From Epiperipatus broadwayi (lineage: Eukaryota > Onychophora > Udeonychophora > Euonychophora > Peripatidae), in contig JAQFVV010012420.1 in NCBI GenBank assembly GCA_028023455.1, positions 9,319,194-9,383,193 of the forward strand: a DNA stretch of 64,000 nucleotides, given 5' to 3'. Position 1 is the first letter of the stretch, and each line of letters opens with the position of its first letter. The notes under the pieces were generated by a model. That model made no database searches. It had not been told where the DNA came from and saw only the letters and a list, made by a program, of their open reading frames with translations. Below are positions 45,958 to 58,726 of the stretch, piece by piece. The position numbers were made by a program, and so were the translations under genes.

Positions 45958-48702
45958 CAAGAGTTCCCAAACTTTTTTTGACCGCAAACCCCTTTACCAA
46001 AAACTTTTAAAACTGTGGACCACCCTCCCCCCTTCTAGTCATTTACTTTACTTATTCAAATTAATAAATTTGTACAATACTCGATATTAAATATTTCACT
46101 AGATAACAAAGTTTTCATTTTAATCACTTGCAATTAATGATTGAAAAAGATAAAAGAACTACGGAATATTTAATATCAAAATCTGCACTAATGAAAATTA
46201 CAACAAAAAACTACGGGCTGTTTGTTATATGTAAATTCAAAATAAGGACAAACATTGAAATGATTTTATTAAAATAAAAATTAAGTGAAAAAAATCAACA
46301 TATTCAGACAGAATTAAACATCAACAAAATTACAATGAAAGATTTTAATCAGAATTGTAAAAATAAGAATACCAAATAAATTAGCTTGGAAAACTAAACT
46401 TAATGAGATGGGTGCACGTGATTTGTCAACAATTTATCTATGTCTGGTTTTAAATTTAGTTGCATTTTTAAACCTCTATGTTCAGTGACATGCAATCGAT
46501 GTTCTGAAGCAGGTTTAAAAACACACTAAAGCCTCTCTACCAGATATGACAATGAAAATTCCAGCAATACTTTGGTATAACAGTCTATAGAGCTGGGTAC
46601 AGAAGTGGAATATCTTGTTGCAGCCAGACCTTTTGATAACCCTGTTTGAATTGTATCTTGAGATCCTCATTCATGCTGATGGTTATCAGCTCATTTTGCA
46701 AAATTATATTTGGTTCTGCAGTAGTAGTGTATAGTTTTATTATTCAGTCCAGTATTTCCAATGATAGAACATCTTCAAATCTAGTTTTGAAATCTAAATG
46801 AAGAGCCTCCAATTGGTGCAGCAAGATGTTTTCTTCTTGGATTATGTCTATCATAAATAAGTTGAGGAACTAGGAAAGTTCAGATCTTGCAATATTTTGC
46901 TTAAAAAAGATTAATCTGGCAACAGAAGCTGTTATGACTGATTTTGCTTTGATGAGATTCAAATTGTCTCCTTGTATTTGTAATTAACATTAAATTTGCC
47001 AAAGAAGTCAGTTAAATAAGCAATATTTATTTTAAGTAAATTTTCTTTCAAACTGGAATCCTCATCTTTCAAAAACTAAAACAGAAAAAGTGCAAAAAAT
47101 TTCGCCAAACATAAACCTTTTGAAAGCCAGCAGATTTTGATATGGAGAACCAATCGATAGAAATCTTTATTGCTTTCCTCACATAATCAAGCAAACAGTC
47201 TAGTGTTCAAAGCATTACTTTGAATTTTGTTCACAGCTGTTATAATAAACTAAAGCGATTGATGCAATTTGTCACTAAGGTTCTTGAACTACTAATATGC
47301 AGTGAACTGCAAGCACTTCAGGTACTTGTTGTTTCAAGTAACTTATGAAACCATGATAATGGCCAACCATAGCTGGTGCTCCAGCTGTCATAACAGATAT
47401 ATTTATCACTGGAATCTCTTTTTCCCTGAAAAATAGTTCCATTAAATTAAGAATTGATTCACCTCTGGTATCAGTTTTTAAAATTCTAGCAAAAAGCAAC
47501 TCCTCATGCATTTCCTGATCTTGAATAAAGTGAACATATTACCAGGTAAGGTTGATTGACTCATCCAATTGGAGGGAAAAACTTTTTTTTTTGCAAACAA
47601 TTACACAGTTTGCCATGTTGTAACTCATTTTGTCAATATGTCTTTGAACTGTATTATTGCTCAAAAGAATCCTTTTTATAACATCTTGTGCAAGTTTGTG
47701 GAATACAGTGTTCAATACCTCTGTAGTGGCCAATAGAATCAGTTTCTCTCCTATGATGAGTGGCTCATCAGACTGCGTTGAGTAGAGATATGTTGTACAA
47801 TGCCCTTAATCTATCAATATTACTTCAATGATGAAACAAACATATCACAATTTTCTTCAGAATTTTAACTTTAAGTGATTGAAAGTATGACAATTTTTTT
47901 GTCAGAATTCTGTTAATGTGATCTGCTAGTTTTGATGGTTTCATAGCATTGCTAAAGACTTTCACATATGAGCACCTTTGTAAATGTTTGTTTGATAATG
48001 ACAGGACAAATCCTAGTTTCAAATAGTCCAAGCTGTACTGCCTCCATATTTTTTTTTTTTGTCTCGGTCATATTATTATTGTAAGAAATAACTTTTATTA
48101 ACAAACAATTTTGGCAGCACCTGTGATCAAAAAAAAAAACAAGTATGTACTTACTTGAAACAAGATTTTTGTTCAAATTCGAATAAAGAAACTCCTCTGA
48201 TTTTCTTTTTCAAAGTACTGCTCCTCAATAAATAATTATTTAAATCATTTTAAGTATATCACATCAAATGAACCAATTTGTAGTATTTTATGAAAGCATG
48301 ACCATACAAAACTGATAGATTCTGCGAATATTGTCCTCTCACTCATGAGTAAGTGCAGACATGCAAAAGTTTTTCATGTCCACACTTGCTTTGACACATT
48401 CAATAAGAAGGCACAGGCATGTTTGTGCTACATGTATTTATACATGTGATTCTTTTAATAACGTTTTACCTTTTTGTTCACAAGTTTGGTATATAATGCG
48501 TTTTATCAAAAAAGTGTTTCTTTTAATAATTTTTCTTATTAATTTGGTATCTATTGGAATCACAGATATTTTGAAGTTACAAATAAATAGTAAGGTCTAT
48601 TTTTCTGTCATTGATCCCCAAATTTTTTTATTGAAACTATCGACCCTTAGAACGTTCAAATTGACTTCAGGTAATCAATATTGACCACTTTGAACGTTCT
48701 TG
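45958..48702 (-). mobile_element. hAT DNA transposon with perfect 8-bp target duplication
   Basis: The element starts CAAGAGTTCCCAAAC on the plus strand and CAAGAACGTTCAAAG on the minus strand, and is flanked by TTCTAGAT at 45950-45957 and 48703-48710. The 8-bp duplication and the CAxxG...TTCCCAAAC-like terminal repeats are hAT hallmarks. It is 2745 bp long and interrupts a LINE whose reading resumes on the far side. Confidence 0.9.
46440..48176 (-). pseudogene. hAT transposase (ZBED5/FAM200-like) pseudogene
   Basis: Minus-strand blocks follow the order of ZBED5-type hAT transposases. LKLGFV and NAMKPSKLADHIN (48031-47825, after the BED finger) come first. Next is LSNNTVQRHIDKMSYN with SFSLQLDESINLTW (47733-47539). 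LLFARILKTDTRGESILNLM and TAGAPAMVGHYHGFISYLKQ with VLAVHC follow (47511-47275). After these come a damaged middle and, near 46560-46800, LHLDFKTRFEDVL, LKIQFKQGYQKVWLQQDIP and LYPAL. Stops and frameshifts divide it. The BED zinc finger itself is not clearly readable. Confidence 0.85.
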
Positions 48703-48710
48703 TTCTAGAT

Positions 48711-49000
48711 CCTTTTTTGACACATTAAAATTAATATAGGGATGTGAGAAAGTATCTTATCAAATCTAGCAAAGGCACTTTCTCAATAATATTTTGAACT
48801 TATGGAAAGAGCACTTTGATCAATGTTGTTTAAATGAAAGTGTAATTTAACGATTAAACTAATTAACAACAAAGAAAAAATAACTACAGAGGAATTTCAA
48901 TAGTTATGACAAAAATTTTGATTTAAAAAAATTAACTTATAAATATAGATTATTGGTCAGGATTTAATGTATCATGACTGAGATAACATGTGATTGAATG
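48711..49000 (+). mobile_element. Non-LTR retrotransposon, continuation after hAT
   Basis: The same LINE as 44590-45949. It reads LNLWKEHFDQCCLNES (usual form WAEHFD) and NNYRGISIVMTKIL (usual form NYRGISLL...KIL), the start of the reverse-transcriptase domain, at about 48770-48930. A further block with KVADLSVLIQLL-like texture follows to about 49120. The 3' end is not defined. Confidence 0.7.
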
Positions 49001-49289
49001 GATACGTTAAAAATAGGATAGGGGCAGGTTAAAGTGGTAGACCTCAGTGTCTTGATTCAGCTTTTAAGTTCAGATGTGAAATTTTTGTCTGAAGTAAGAT
49101 TAACCTCACTACTAGTTTGAAAAAAAAAGTTTCTTAAAATTGATTTGAAGAATAGTACATATTAAGATTTAGTAAACACTGGGCATCAGCAAATCTAACC
49201 AAGTACCCTGTTCACTAAAACAAAATTTAAATAAATACCTGAGAAATCTGCAACAAGCCTTGTATTCCATCCAAACGCATGAATATGTC

Positions 49290-49507
49290 ATCTTGTATTA
49301 ATCTGATCTGCAAATTATATTGAAAACTGAATAAATTTAATTCGAGTTAATTATTTGCAAAAACACCTACATCATCTGCAAAATCTAAACGGCAAATAAT
49401 CTCCATTTCCTTTACTCCTTTAGCTTCCCATTTTAACCACAAAATACTTCTTACAGCACCATTGTAAAAAGTTTTGGAGGTATGGGGTCACCCTATCTTA
49501 TATACTT
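49290..49507 (-). mobile_element. RTE-like LINE, piece downstream of repeat insertion
   Basis: The minus strand reads IG..DPIPPKLF-like sequence, then LWLKWEAKGVKEMEIICRLD and FADDVGVFANN, the polymerase active-site region. It continues the LINE at 50802-52630; the two are separated by the 49508-50801 insert. The 10-bp TTATATACTT at 49498-49507 is repeated at 50802-50811. Confidence 0.8.
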
Positions 49508-49654
49508 AAACCACTAAACATCACATGATCACTATCTATTATACTAGCACATAATTGTTATTAGACAAGGCAAAACTCCATACAGTAGTGCCAACCAGAA
49601 TAATCAATGGATGCCAGAAGGCTTGTGCATAAAATCCCTATCAAGTGCCTACTT

Positions 49655-49713
49655 GTCCAATATCCCCAGACTAGTTTCTGGCTTGTGGCCTTTGTCAGTG
49701 AGGAGCTTTGGAT
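49655..49713 (-). ncRNA. Hammerhead-like motif, mutated core
   Basis: Same layout as the motif at 29939-29997, with CTGACAA instead of CTGANGA (the essential G8 is A), then GAAAC, TA, GTC. Stem I inner helix TCCTCA/TGGGGA keeps pairing through one T-G wobble. Predicted inactive. Confidence 0.5.
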
Positions 49714-50190
49714 CTGAGGGCACTGCACCTAGATCTTAGAATCTAATGCAACCCTCCGGCAGCCACCTTTTAACTCTACTTAACTACAAAACCATGAGGA
49801 TGAAATTGAAAATACAGTAATATTTTCAATCTAAGCTCAATAGCTTTTATAGTCATATGGGTCTAAACTCAGTTCAGTACCCATATATTTTGGTGTCTTT
49901 GGCTCTTTAATAACCATAGCCACCATTATCCTATTAGGCAGGATTGGTGTTAAACCACTAAACATCACATGATCACTATCTCTTATACTAGCACATAATT
50001 GTTATTAAACAAGGCAAAACTCTCCATACAGTAGTGCCAACCAGAGTAATCAATGGATGCCAGAAGGCATAAAATCCCTATCTAGTGCCTTCACCGGTGA
50101 GGAGCTTTGGATCTGAAAGTACTGCATCTAGATCTTAGGATCTAATGCAACCCTCCAGCAGCCACCTTTTAACTCTACTTAACTACAAAG

Positions 50191-50240
50191 CTCCTCACTG
50201 ATGAAGGCTACAAGCCAGAAACTAGTGCTGGAGATATTGG
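50191..50240 (+). ncRNA. Hammerhead-like motif, cleavage base altered
   Basis: The plus strand carries CTGATGA (50198-50204), GGC/GCC-type stem II, GAAAC (50218-50222), TA, GT and then G in place of the usual C. The catalytic core is intact but the G at the cleavage position should block activity. The outer stem I strand is lost at the inversion junction. Confidence 0.5.
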
Positions 50241-50640
50241 ATGAGTAGGCACTAGATAGGGATTTTATGCACAAGCCTTCTGGCATCCATTGTTAACTGT
50301 TCGGCACAGGGTGGCACTATTGTATGGAGAGTTTTGCCTTGTTTAATAACAATTATGTGCTAGTATAAGAGATAGTGATCATGTGATGTCTAGTGGTTTA
50401 ACACCATTCCTGCCTAATAGGATAGTGGTGGCTATGGTTGTTAAAAAGCCAAAGACACCAAAATATATGGGTGCTGAACTGAGTTGAGACCCATATGACT
50501 ATATAAGCTATTGAGCTTAGATTGAAAATATTGTATTTTCAATTTCATTCTCATGGTTTTGTAGTTAAGTAGAGTTAAAAGGTGGCTGCTGGAGGGTTGC
50601 ATTAAATCCTAAGATCTATGTGCAGTGCTTTCAGATCCAA

Positions 50641-50692
50641 AGCTCACTGATTAAGGCCACAAGCCAGAAACTAGTCTGGGGATATTGGATGA
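50641..50692 (+). ncRNA. Hammerhead-like motif, core mutated
   Basis: CTGATTA (50647-50653) replaces CTGANGA (G8 is T) and four bases of stem I are deleted. GGCC/GCC stem II, GAAAC, TA and GTC are otherwise as in the family. Predicted inactive. Confidence 0.45.
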
Positions 50693-50801
50693 GTAGGCAC
50701 TAGATAGGGATTTTATGCACAAGCCCTTCTGGCATCCATTGATTACTCTGGTTGGCACAGGGTGGTACTACTGTATGGAGAGTTTTTGCCTTGTTTAATC
50801 T

Positions 50802-52630
50802 TTATATACTTCTCAATGAAAACCATTCTAGTATATTTAAGTGGTCTAATTGTTGATGTTGCATTTTTATAAATATTTTTAGAATATGATAGTATCCTGA
50901 ATCTATATACCTTGATGATCCAATGCTTTAATCACTGAAGAAATGCTTATAGAACCAAATGCCTTTTCATAATCTACAAATACAAAGCATAATGTCAACT
51001 CATATTCATTGGTCCTTTCTATAACTTCTCTCAATACTAGGATATGACCCACTGTACTAAAACCATTTTAAATGCAGCCTTTTTTTTTTGGTTGGTTGAA
51101 ATTCAAAGTTCTCTGTAGATGAGTTGTAATTATCTTGGTAAAAACTTTGTATAAAACTGATAAAAAAACTGGTAAGTCAGTAATTTCTAATATCTTCTTT
51201 ATCAACTTTTTTAAATATTAATACTGCATTATTCTAAACATCTAGTACATCTTTATCATTTAGACATTTGTTATATAACTTTTCCAAAATAAAGTTCTAC
51301 TTCTTTACCTGCTTCTTTTAAGATATTGATTATAATTCCATCATTACCCTGGAGCTTTTTCGTACTTCTTAATTGCATGTCTCATTTCTTCACTTAAAAT
51401 TCTGGGTTATTCAGAAGATATAATAGTTGGAGAAGATACTTGTTCTTTATGACTATACAATTCTTGATAGAAATCTACATATTTTGTGATGTCATCTCTT
51501 TTTTTTAGTAATAGTTCCATCTTTTTTTTCTTATTGCAGATATGTTTCCTACCAATATCAAAATGTTGTTTTACACTCTTGAGATTTTTATTCTCTTCTA
51601 TAGCTTTTCTTGCTAGTTCATAATTATATTTTCTTATATCATTATAAATTCTTTTACAAGTATTGGGATATTCAATCCCTCTTAATGCATCATTTTTATA
51701 TATCTTTATATTCCTCCCTCTTTTCTTCATAAATTCTCTAGTCTCAGTAGAAATTTTACTGGTCATTTGCTGTTTTTTTCTGCCAACTATATTTGTTGCA
51801 ATTTTTAAAAGCTTTATCGATTATTTTCCTACTAATTCCGTTCATATCTGAATCATGTTCAAAATCTGCTAATATTTGAAAACAATTTGGAAGTTCTAAT
51901 TTAAATTCATTAGACTGTTTCCAAAGATTAGGAATATCAACTGTGAATATTGTTTTTTTTTAAATAATTTTTGTCTCTCTAGTTTTGCATTAATGTTTAT
52001 TCTACATCTGACTATAATCCAATTCTGCTGTACCTTTATTTGGATGCTTCCATGTCCATTTCCTTTTAACATTTTTCTCAAAGATTTAAGAACTCATAAT
52101 ATAAAATTTTTCTTTTTATGCAAATTCCACAAGTCTATGCCCTCTCTCATTTCTATTACCACAATCAAATTTACCTACTGCACTTTCATCTTTCAATTGT
52201 TTATCAATTCTAGCATTAAAGTTTCCCATAACAATTTTAAAATATTGTTTGGTCTGATCAAAATCCTTTTATACATCCATATAATTTTTTTTATTACTTC
52301 ATCACTATGAGAACTTGTTGGGAATAAACCAGAATTATCTGCATTTGGTATCTGCTAATAAGTTGAAAAACTAATCTTGACACTCTGTTCGATATATCAT
52401 CAATCTCCACAATATTGTTCTTCCACTTTTTATTTATAATGAATTCTACTTTACTTGTATTTCCAATATTTATGTTTTTATAATAGTGTAAATGTCCACT
52501 TTTCAAATCAATTGTGTTTTCTTCTGACTTCACAAAGTCCAATAATATGGCATTTAAATGAGAGTTCTTCTAATTCATGCAATCTTCCTTTACTTAAAGT
52601 GATCTGCAGTTATAAGTACCTAAATAAATG
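50802..52630 (-). mobile_element. RTE/BovB-like LINE, endonuclease to reverse transcriptase
   Basis: From 52630 downward the minus strand reads IYLGTYNCRSL, then EENTIDLKSGHLHYYKNINI and VEFIINKKWKNNIVEIDDIS, SRYQMQII (52294-52542), the start of an RTE-type endonuclease. At 51407-51766 comes the linker: STETREFMKKR, IYNDIRKYNYELARKAIEEN, KNLKSVKQHFDIGRK and VDFYQELYSH. At 50830-51350 decayed reverse-transcriptase blocks follow, including AFDYEKAFGSIS-like and HSSTENFEF-like. The remaining polymerase part lies at 49290-49507. Frameshifts and stops are present. Confidence 0.85.
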
Positions 52631-53289
52631 TACTCAGCATGATATTAATAAAGCTAAATTAAAATTTAATTTTTTAAATATACCTGTTATACTTGATATG
52701 TAAATTTCACAGTCGTATACTATAAAAATTACAGTTTAATAATGGTGAAATTACTTCCTCTGCATAAAACAATACTATATAATAACAATTACAGATTATT
52801 AAATGTAAAGAGTGGAATTACTTTTTTTGCAGAAAATGCTTGTATTATAAATTACTGTTTAGTTAGATATAGTTATTTATTTATAAAAACAAATTTAAAG
52901 ATTTTATTTTTCAATTGTGAATTTGACAGTATTATGAACAAACATAATAGCTTTTTTGTTTGTTTGTGAATTTGACATATGAGAGCATTATGGACAAACA
53001 TTCATATGGATTTTATATATATATATAGATAGCATGATTTATTATAATATATTTATATAATTTAATCCATTTTTTATATTTACTTTAGATCTGATGTTTT
53101 TCCAATTTTAGCTAATTATTTTTATAGATTCTTTTTTTTTTCTTTTGTTAAGTAATAGATATTGCCATTATTCATTTTGTAGTGAAAATATTTTAAATAT
53201 AATATATCTATACACTTTATAATTTGTAATTTTTTAGTTGAGGGGTTTAAATTGTTTACCTAAGTTCTTATTATTCTTGTTTTTATCTA
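52631..53289. other. AT-rich spacer
   Basis: No gene seen. A short near-duplicate around TTTGTGAATTTGACAGTATT (52915-52995) and a TA run at about 53017 are the only structure. Confidence 0.5.
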
Positions 53290-56200
53290 TTTTTCATTAA
53301 GGCTCCTTTTAACACTACTTGTCCTCTATCTTATTCTGATATTTTTGGCGGAAATTTTTTAAATGCTGAGGTTTTTGTTGTCTTAGATACCACATTATAT
53401 GTTATAACTTATTTAATAAAAATATTTTCATTGATTCTATCAGTAATACTCCAGAATTTTTATGTGAGTATTGTAGCTCTTAATATAAGAAAGCTTCTGT
53501 TATTTTAGATTTTATGCACCCCAATCTCCAAATGTGGATGTTATAAATCATTTTATAACTCAAAATAATTTATAATTGAACTATCTCTTTCTGTTTACCT
53601 TATTTCTGATTCAATATCTTATTCCATCTCTGCTTCATCTAGCTTTGTTTGAAAGTCTCTTCTATTGTTATATCAGATCTTTCTAGCAATATCAATTGTT
53701 TTGGTCAAGGTTTCATCTCTCTTATCTTATGTTAAATAAAGTTGATGCTGATATTTTTCTTACTATTGATTCTGGCATCTATAGTTGCATGGGTTATAAT
53801 AATGTCTGAGATGACTTTGACAGATAATACTTCTGATATAGATAAATTCACTACTTGTATGGATAGCAGAACTGATAGAAACGATAATGTACAAACTGCT
53901 GAAAATGAATTTGACAATAATAAAATGTTTTTATCCTCAGATTATCTCTCTAATGTAGATGTTGACTTATCTCCTAATAATGTTGATATTTCATTAATAG
54001 TATTATCCATAATTCTAGTATCTTTCTTTTGAAATGATCCTATCTCTTCCACTTCCTTTTATATATAATTTAAGTTAAAAATGTCACATTGTTGTAGTAA
54101 TTCCTTTTATTCATTAACCAAAAATAAACTCTTTAATATTAATGATATTGTCACTCAATGCATATTATCATCATTTGATTATCTTGCTGATCAAATTCTT
54201 AGTTCTTCCTTTATTAGAGATCATTCATCTTTTACTGGAGACAGCAGCATTCAATACTTATCGTTAATCTATCGCCTGAAGATCTTAGTAAAAATATCAA
54301 ATTGAATAATTGTGTTTCTGAAGATAATTTAGTTAGTGACAAAAATATGTGCAATAACTCTTCTAATAATAATTATATTAGTTTTCATAATAAAATTGAC
54401 GATTTTATATTCAAGAATGTTTATAATTCTAAATTTAGAAATATATATATTTATAACTCATCCTGGCTTGAGAAAAATTCCATTAATAATACTTCTTTTA
54501 TGAGGAAAAGGTATAATGGGAGTTTTCCTGTTAATTTATCTTCTGTAAAGTCTATTAAACCTAGGATGTACAATTATGCAGTTACTGTTCCCAAATTCAT
54601 TCCAGCTCATAGATCACACTCCCATTACAACATTCATAATAATGTTAACTATAGAAAAAATTATTATGGATATTCTTCTTTATCTTTTAATGAATGATAG
54701 TATACCCCACTTTTCAATGATCTAAAAAAATAAATATATTTGCTAGCTTGAAGAAATTAATTTTACTGGAATTTTTGCTGACATTTATTCTAATATTAAA
54801 CAAAATACAATAGAAGTTTTCATTCTAGTATGCCAGGAAATCTTATTTCAAATAATGTTAAATTATTTTTTAAAAATAGTTTATGAAATAGCATTGTTTG
54901 TCATAAAGTTAATATAAATAATACAAAGTCTTCTTACTTTCATATTTCTGCTTCTGCATATAAACACAATAGTTTAATGTCCACTAATATGTTTTTTTGT
55001 GGTACTTCCATTACTTTTTTTAAGGATATTTGGCTAACTCTTTAAGGTTTGATTGAATTAATTCTATCTTTTTTTTTCTTTGTTTTATTTTCATTATCTT
55101 TCTGAATAATATGGTAGGCCTTTTTTGTTTTTATATGAATGTTAAAGGTATACTAACTAAATGTGTCCAAATTAAACAACTTTTTGAAATGAAACACTTT
55201 GATCTTGTATTACTTATAGAAATTTGGTTAAATAAACAATTTCCTAATTGTTCTTTCCTTGATAATATATTTATTATTTTGTGAACTGACAGGTTTATGG
55301 AAAATATTACTCGAGGAGGTGGGACTTTTATTGCTATTCATAAAGATGTTTTTTTTTATTTATAAAGATCTTCATTTTACTTCTTCTTTCTGTGAATCTA
55401 TATGGTGTGAAATTACTTTAAATCACAATTTTAAATTTATTTTAAGTAATATTTACTTAAATTCTACTTCATCACTGTTGGAATTTGATTATTTTCTGAT
55501 GTCACTAAAAGATTATTGATTGGCTATAATAATGTTATTATTATTGGTGATTTAAATATTCCAGATTTATTTCAAGGTAGAATTACTACATACTGTTTTT
55601 TGTCTCCTAAAGTTTCTAGAAAGTTATAGTTTTGTAAATTTTTGAGATTTAAGCAATGCCTATCATCATACTTTGAACTATGCTCTATGTAATTCAATAG
55701 TAACTAGTAATTTTCAATTTGTTTCTGTTAATTTTTCTATTCATGCTCAACATCCACCTATTGAGTTTTGCATTAATATTTATCACTCAAAAGTTAGTTA
55801 TTCTAATATTTCAAGAAAGGTTTATAGGAAAGATAATTATATTGATTTTTATAATAACTTTTCTAAAATTAATTGGAATTTATTATCTTCATATAATGAT
55901 GTGAATTATTGCGTGGATTATTTTTTAGATTCTTAACAGTTTTATTGATTTATATATTCTCAATAAATTCCCTCTCCATAAGGGCTTTCCTTCTTGGTTT
56001 TCTCATTAAGATCATTAAAAGGAAATCTTACCATCACAGACTCCATTTTAAAACACAGAATATCGTTTTTATAATAGTTTTATTAATTTCAGAAGATTGG
56101 CTAAATATGTTTATAAAATAGATTTCTCTAATCCTAAAGAATTTTGGGATTTTATTAATAAATATGATTTGGATAAGAAATGAGTTCTAACTATCCATAG

Positions 56201-57060
56201 TTTTTCACATTAAATGCAGATGACTTTTCCAAATATTTTGCTGACTTATATTCATCATATCATACAACAATTTCAAAAACTACATTAGCTTGCAATTTTC
56301 CTACTGGTCATTTCATGATCAATCATGTCTTTAGGGTAAGTGACTTAAAATTCTTTCTAGGTTTAGGAAATGATAATATTCCTTTCTTTATTTACAAAGG
56401 TCTAGATGAATTAATTGCAATACCTTTTGCTTTTACTTTTAATGTATCACTTCAACTTCTGTATTTTTTCTGTTTTTAAATATGCCAAAATGATCTCAAT
56501 TTTTAAGAGTGGCTCCTGTAAACTATGTTAGTAACTGTAGACCTATTTCTGTTTTACATACTATTGCTCAAATTTTTGAGATATGTTTATAATAAAATTA
56601 TTTCAGATGTTAGTAAAATCATTTCTTCTTTACAACATGGTTTTATTCCTAATATATCTGTAGAAACCAATTTGCTAACAATTTATGATCATGTAACGTG
56701 ATTAAGGATCAGCAGAGATTTGATGTTATTTATTTTGATTTATCAAAAACCTTTGATAAAGTGGACCACATAATTCTTCTTCACAAATTACATGAAATTG
56801 TTTTTTTTTACTAAACTTATTCATTGGTTTCAATCCTTTCTTTGCAGTCATACAGCATATGTCAAGTTCAACAATAATATTTCATATTTATATTAATGGC
56901 CTTAAGAATTGCTTAAAATCTTATCTTTTGTACTATGCTGATGACTGTAAAATCTTTAGAAGAATCATATCAGTAATTTATTGCATTCTCCTTCAAAAAG
57001 ATATTGAACCAGATGCTTTATCTACTTCAAAAGTACCATCGTTAAATTAAAACTAAATTT
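53290..57060 (+). mobile_element. CR1/jockey-like non-LTR retrotransposon, ORF1 and ORF2 remnants
   Basis: A first decayed coding region (53.3-54.7 kb) is Asn/Ser-rich and ends in the open frame 54302-54697; I read it as ORF1 but see no zinc knuckles. ORF2 starts near 55110 with NVKGILTKC, FDLVLLIEIWLNKQF and TRGGGTFIAIHKD, then VIIIGDLNIPDLF (55530-55570), all endonuclease blocks. The reverse transcriptase follows: NCRPISVLHTIAQIFE (56530), SSLQHGFIPNISVETNLLTI (56625), QRFDVIYFDLSKTFDKVDH (56710), and the active site YYADDCKIFRRI (56932-56967). Many frameshifts and stops make it a dead copy. The 3' end is unclear. Confidence 0.85.
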
Positions 57061-58149
57061 ATATTTGGAAAGTTTTTAAAAGAAAACTATTTAGAAAGTT
57101 TTTAAAAGAAAACTATTTGAAGGTTTTGTATGTTATAGTGCACATACTCATTTATATTTTAAAATTCTGTGATTTTACTTCTCCAGTAGATTTTAGTTTA
57201 AAATAATTTTCTTTTGTCTCTTGTTTTTTTTTTTTAATTACAATAATTAAAAGCAAGCAAAGTTTCTTTTTAATTGTTGATTTTAATCTATTTTTAAAAA
57301 ACAGACTTATTTTCTCATTTCTGTTTTTTTTTAAAACTAATTTTGAATAAGATAAGAGCCTAGATCAGATTTTTTTAAAATTAAGATTAAGCAGGAGATA
57401 GAGATTTATCCTGGTCAAAAACTTTTAATTAAAGATTAGGCATGAGATAACAATTCACATAAATACCCCCAGGTTTTTGACTTTTTTTATTCTGCTTATT
57501 ATTATTCTACTTGTTATCATTCTGCTTCTTGTCATTCTGATTTTTATGCTTATTCTTATTGTGATTCTTATTCGGATGGTGTTCTAATTGCTCAATATGG
57601 ATTACCAAAATGTGGACTGTTGAAGTCAGAATTCTTTTCCTGAGTTTTAATAGATTTTGCTAAATAGTATTCATGACTTGCTGGGCTGAGAAATAATTGC
57701 TTAGCTACTTGCTAACCCAAGAAGTGAATATGCTACAACATTGAAAATAGTGACCATCTCTACAGAATGCCAAAAATATACGCCATGAGAAATCTTAACA
57801 ACATGCAGTGCTAAATCAACTCAAATACAAACCCCAGAGCTCCATAATTGTGCCTTTGAGATCATGAGATAAAAGTCTAGTCCAGAACTGATCCAAAGAT
57901 TACCTCCAGACTCCTGAATATATAAATGTAAATCAAAGCCTTCATAAGGAACTGTATATAAACCTGAACTTTGCATATCCTACGGAAGATAATTAAATGG
58001 AAATGATGGCTGAATTAACATATTTTCCTTGGATATTTGCTCTGGGTTTTTTTTGGAAATTGGCAGTCAACTTTTTCACTTGTAGATGTAGCTCTTTAGA
58101 AGCTTAAGAAACAATACTCAGTTTAGAAAAAAAATATTTGTGGTTAACT
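57061..58149. other. AT-rich stretch, possibly LINE 3' UTR
   Basis: No coding sequence recognised. An irregular run of TTCTTATT/ATTCTGCTT-like repeats lies at 57485-57575. The 57.6-58.1 kb part is less AT-rich and may be an unrecognised repeat. Confidence 0.4.
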
Positions 58150-58600
58150 TCAGATATATAAATGTCATCATCATTTCCAACTATGAAAGTCTCTCCAAGT
58201 TCAATCCATCTTCTCCAATCACTAGCCTTTCTTCTCCACATCACTCCTTATTTCATCCATCCATCTCATATACAATTTGGCCTTTTACAATCTCTTGGAA
58301 CCCAGTTTAAGATATTGACTGCCCATCTATTATCATCTCTTCTAGCAATATGTATAGCCCAACTCCCCTTCAGTCTCTTAATTCTGTCAATGATGTCAGT
58401 AACACCTGTTTGTTCTCCCACCCATGTATTTAATTTTTGATCTCTTCTTGTTACCCCTAACAAGCATCTCTCCATACTTTTTTGAATCATCTGAAGCCTC
58501 TGTATTTCTCTTCTGTTAAGTGTCCAAGATTCAGATCCTTAAGTATGAACTAGTAAAACACATTTATTAAAAATCTTTTTTTAAACACAGACATATTTTA
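58150..58600 (-). mobile_element. RTE-like LINE, C-terminal fragment
   Basis: The minus strand reads MERCLLGVTRRDQK, EQTGVTDIIDRIKRLKGSWA, ARRDDNRWAVNILNWVPRD and DEIRSDVEKKG-like blocks, closely matching the C-terminal part of the copy at 18655-19080. The 5' part is missing. Confidence 0.8.
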
Positions 58601-58726
58601 TTTTAATAAATAATTAGCATTATTGTTATATGTTCTAGTTAATTTTGTATAAAAGAAATAAATGTCATTGTAAAAGTCAATATTTGCCAAAAAGGTTTTA
58701 TATAAAACAGGTAATACTGTATCAAG

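Larger units (their letters stand above)
49508..50801. repeat. Tandem and inverted hammerhead-bearing repeat insert (retrozyme-like)
   Basis: This 1294-bp insert lies inside an RTE LINE and is flanked by TTATATACTT on both sides. It consists of a full unit (49508-49951, 444 bp), a truncated direct unit (49952-50187), a truncated inverted unit (about 50188-50399) and a nearly full inverted unit (50400-50801). Each direct unit begins AAACCACTAAACATCACATG and the full one ends ATTAGGCAGGATTGGTGTT. No protein is encoded. Parts of three hammerhead-like motifs remain, each damaged at a different core position. Tandem non-coding units with a hammerhead and a ~10-bp duplication fit the retrozyme pattern; a foldback DNA transposon is the alternative. 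Confidence 0.75.

Noticed and set aside
48361-48684. 107-codon plus-strand ORF
   Set aside because: It lies within the terminal part of the hAT element, opposite to its transposase, with no conserved motif.
53742-54032. Membrane protein gene with an N-terminal hydrophobic segment
   Set aside because: It lies in frame-shifted continuity with the LINE coding remnants from 53.3 to 57.06 kb and is better read as decayed ORF1 sequence.
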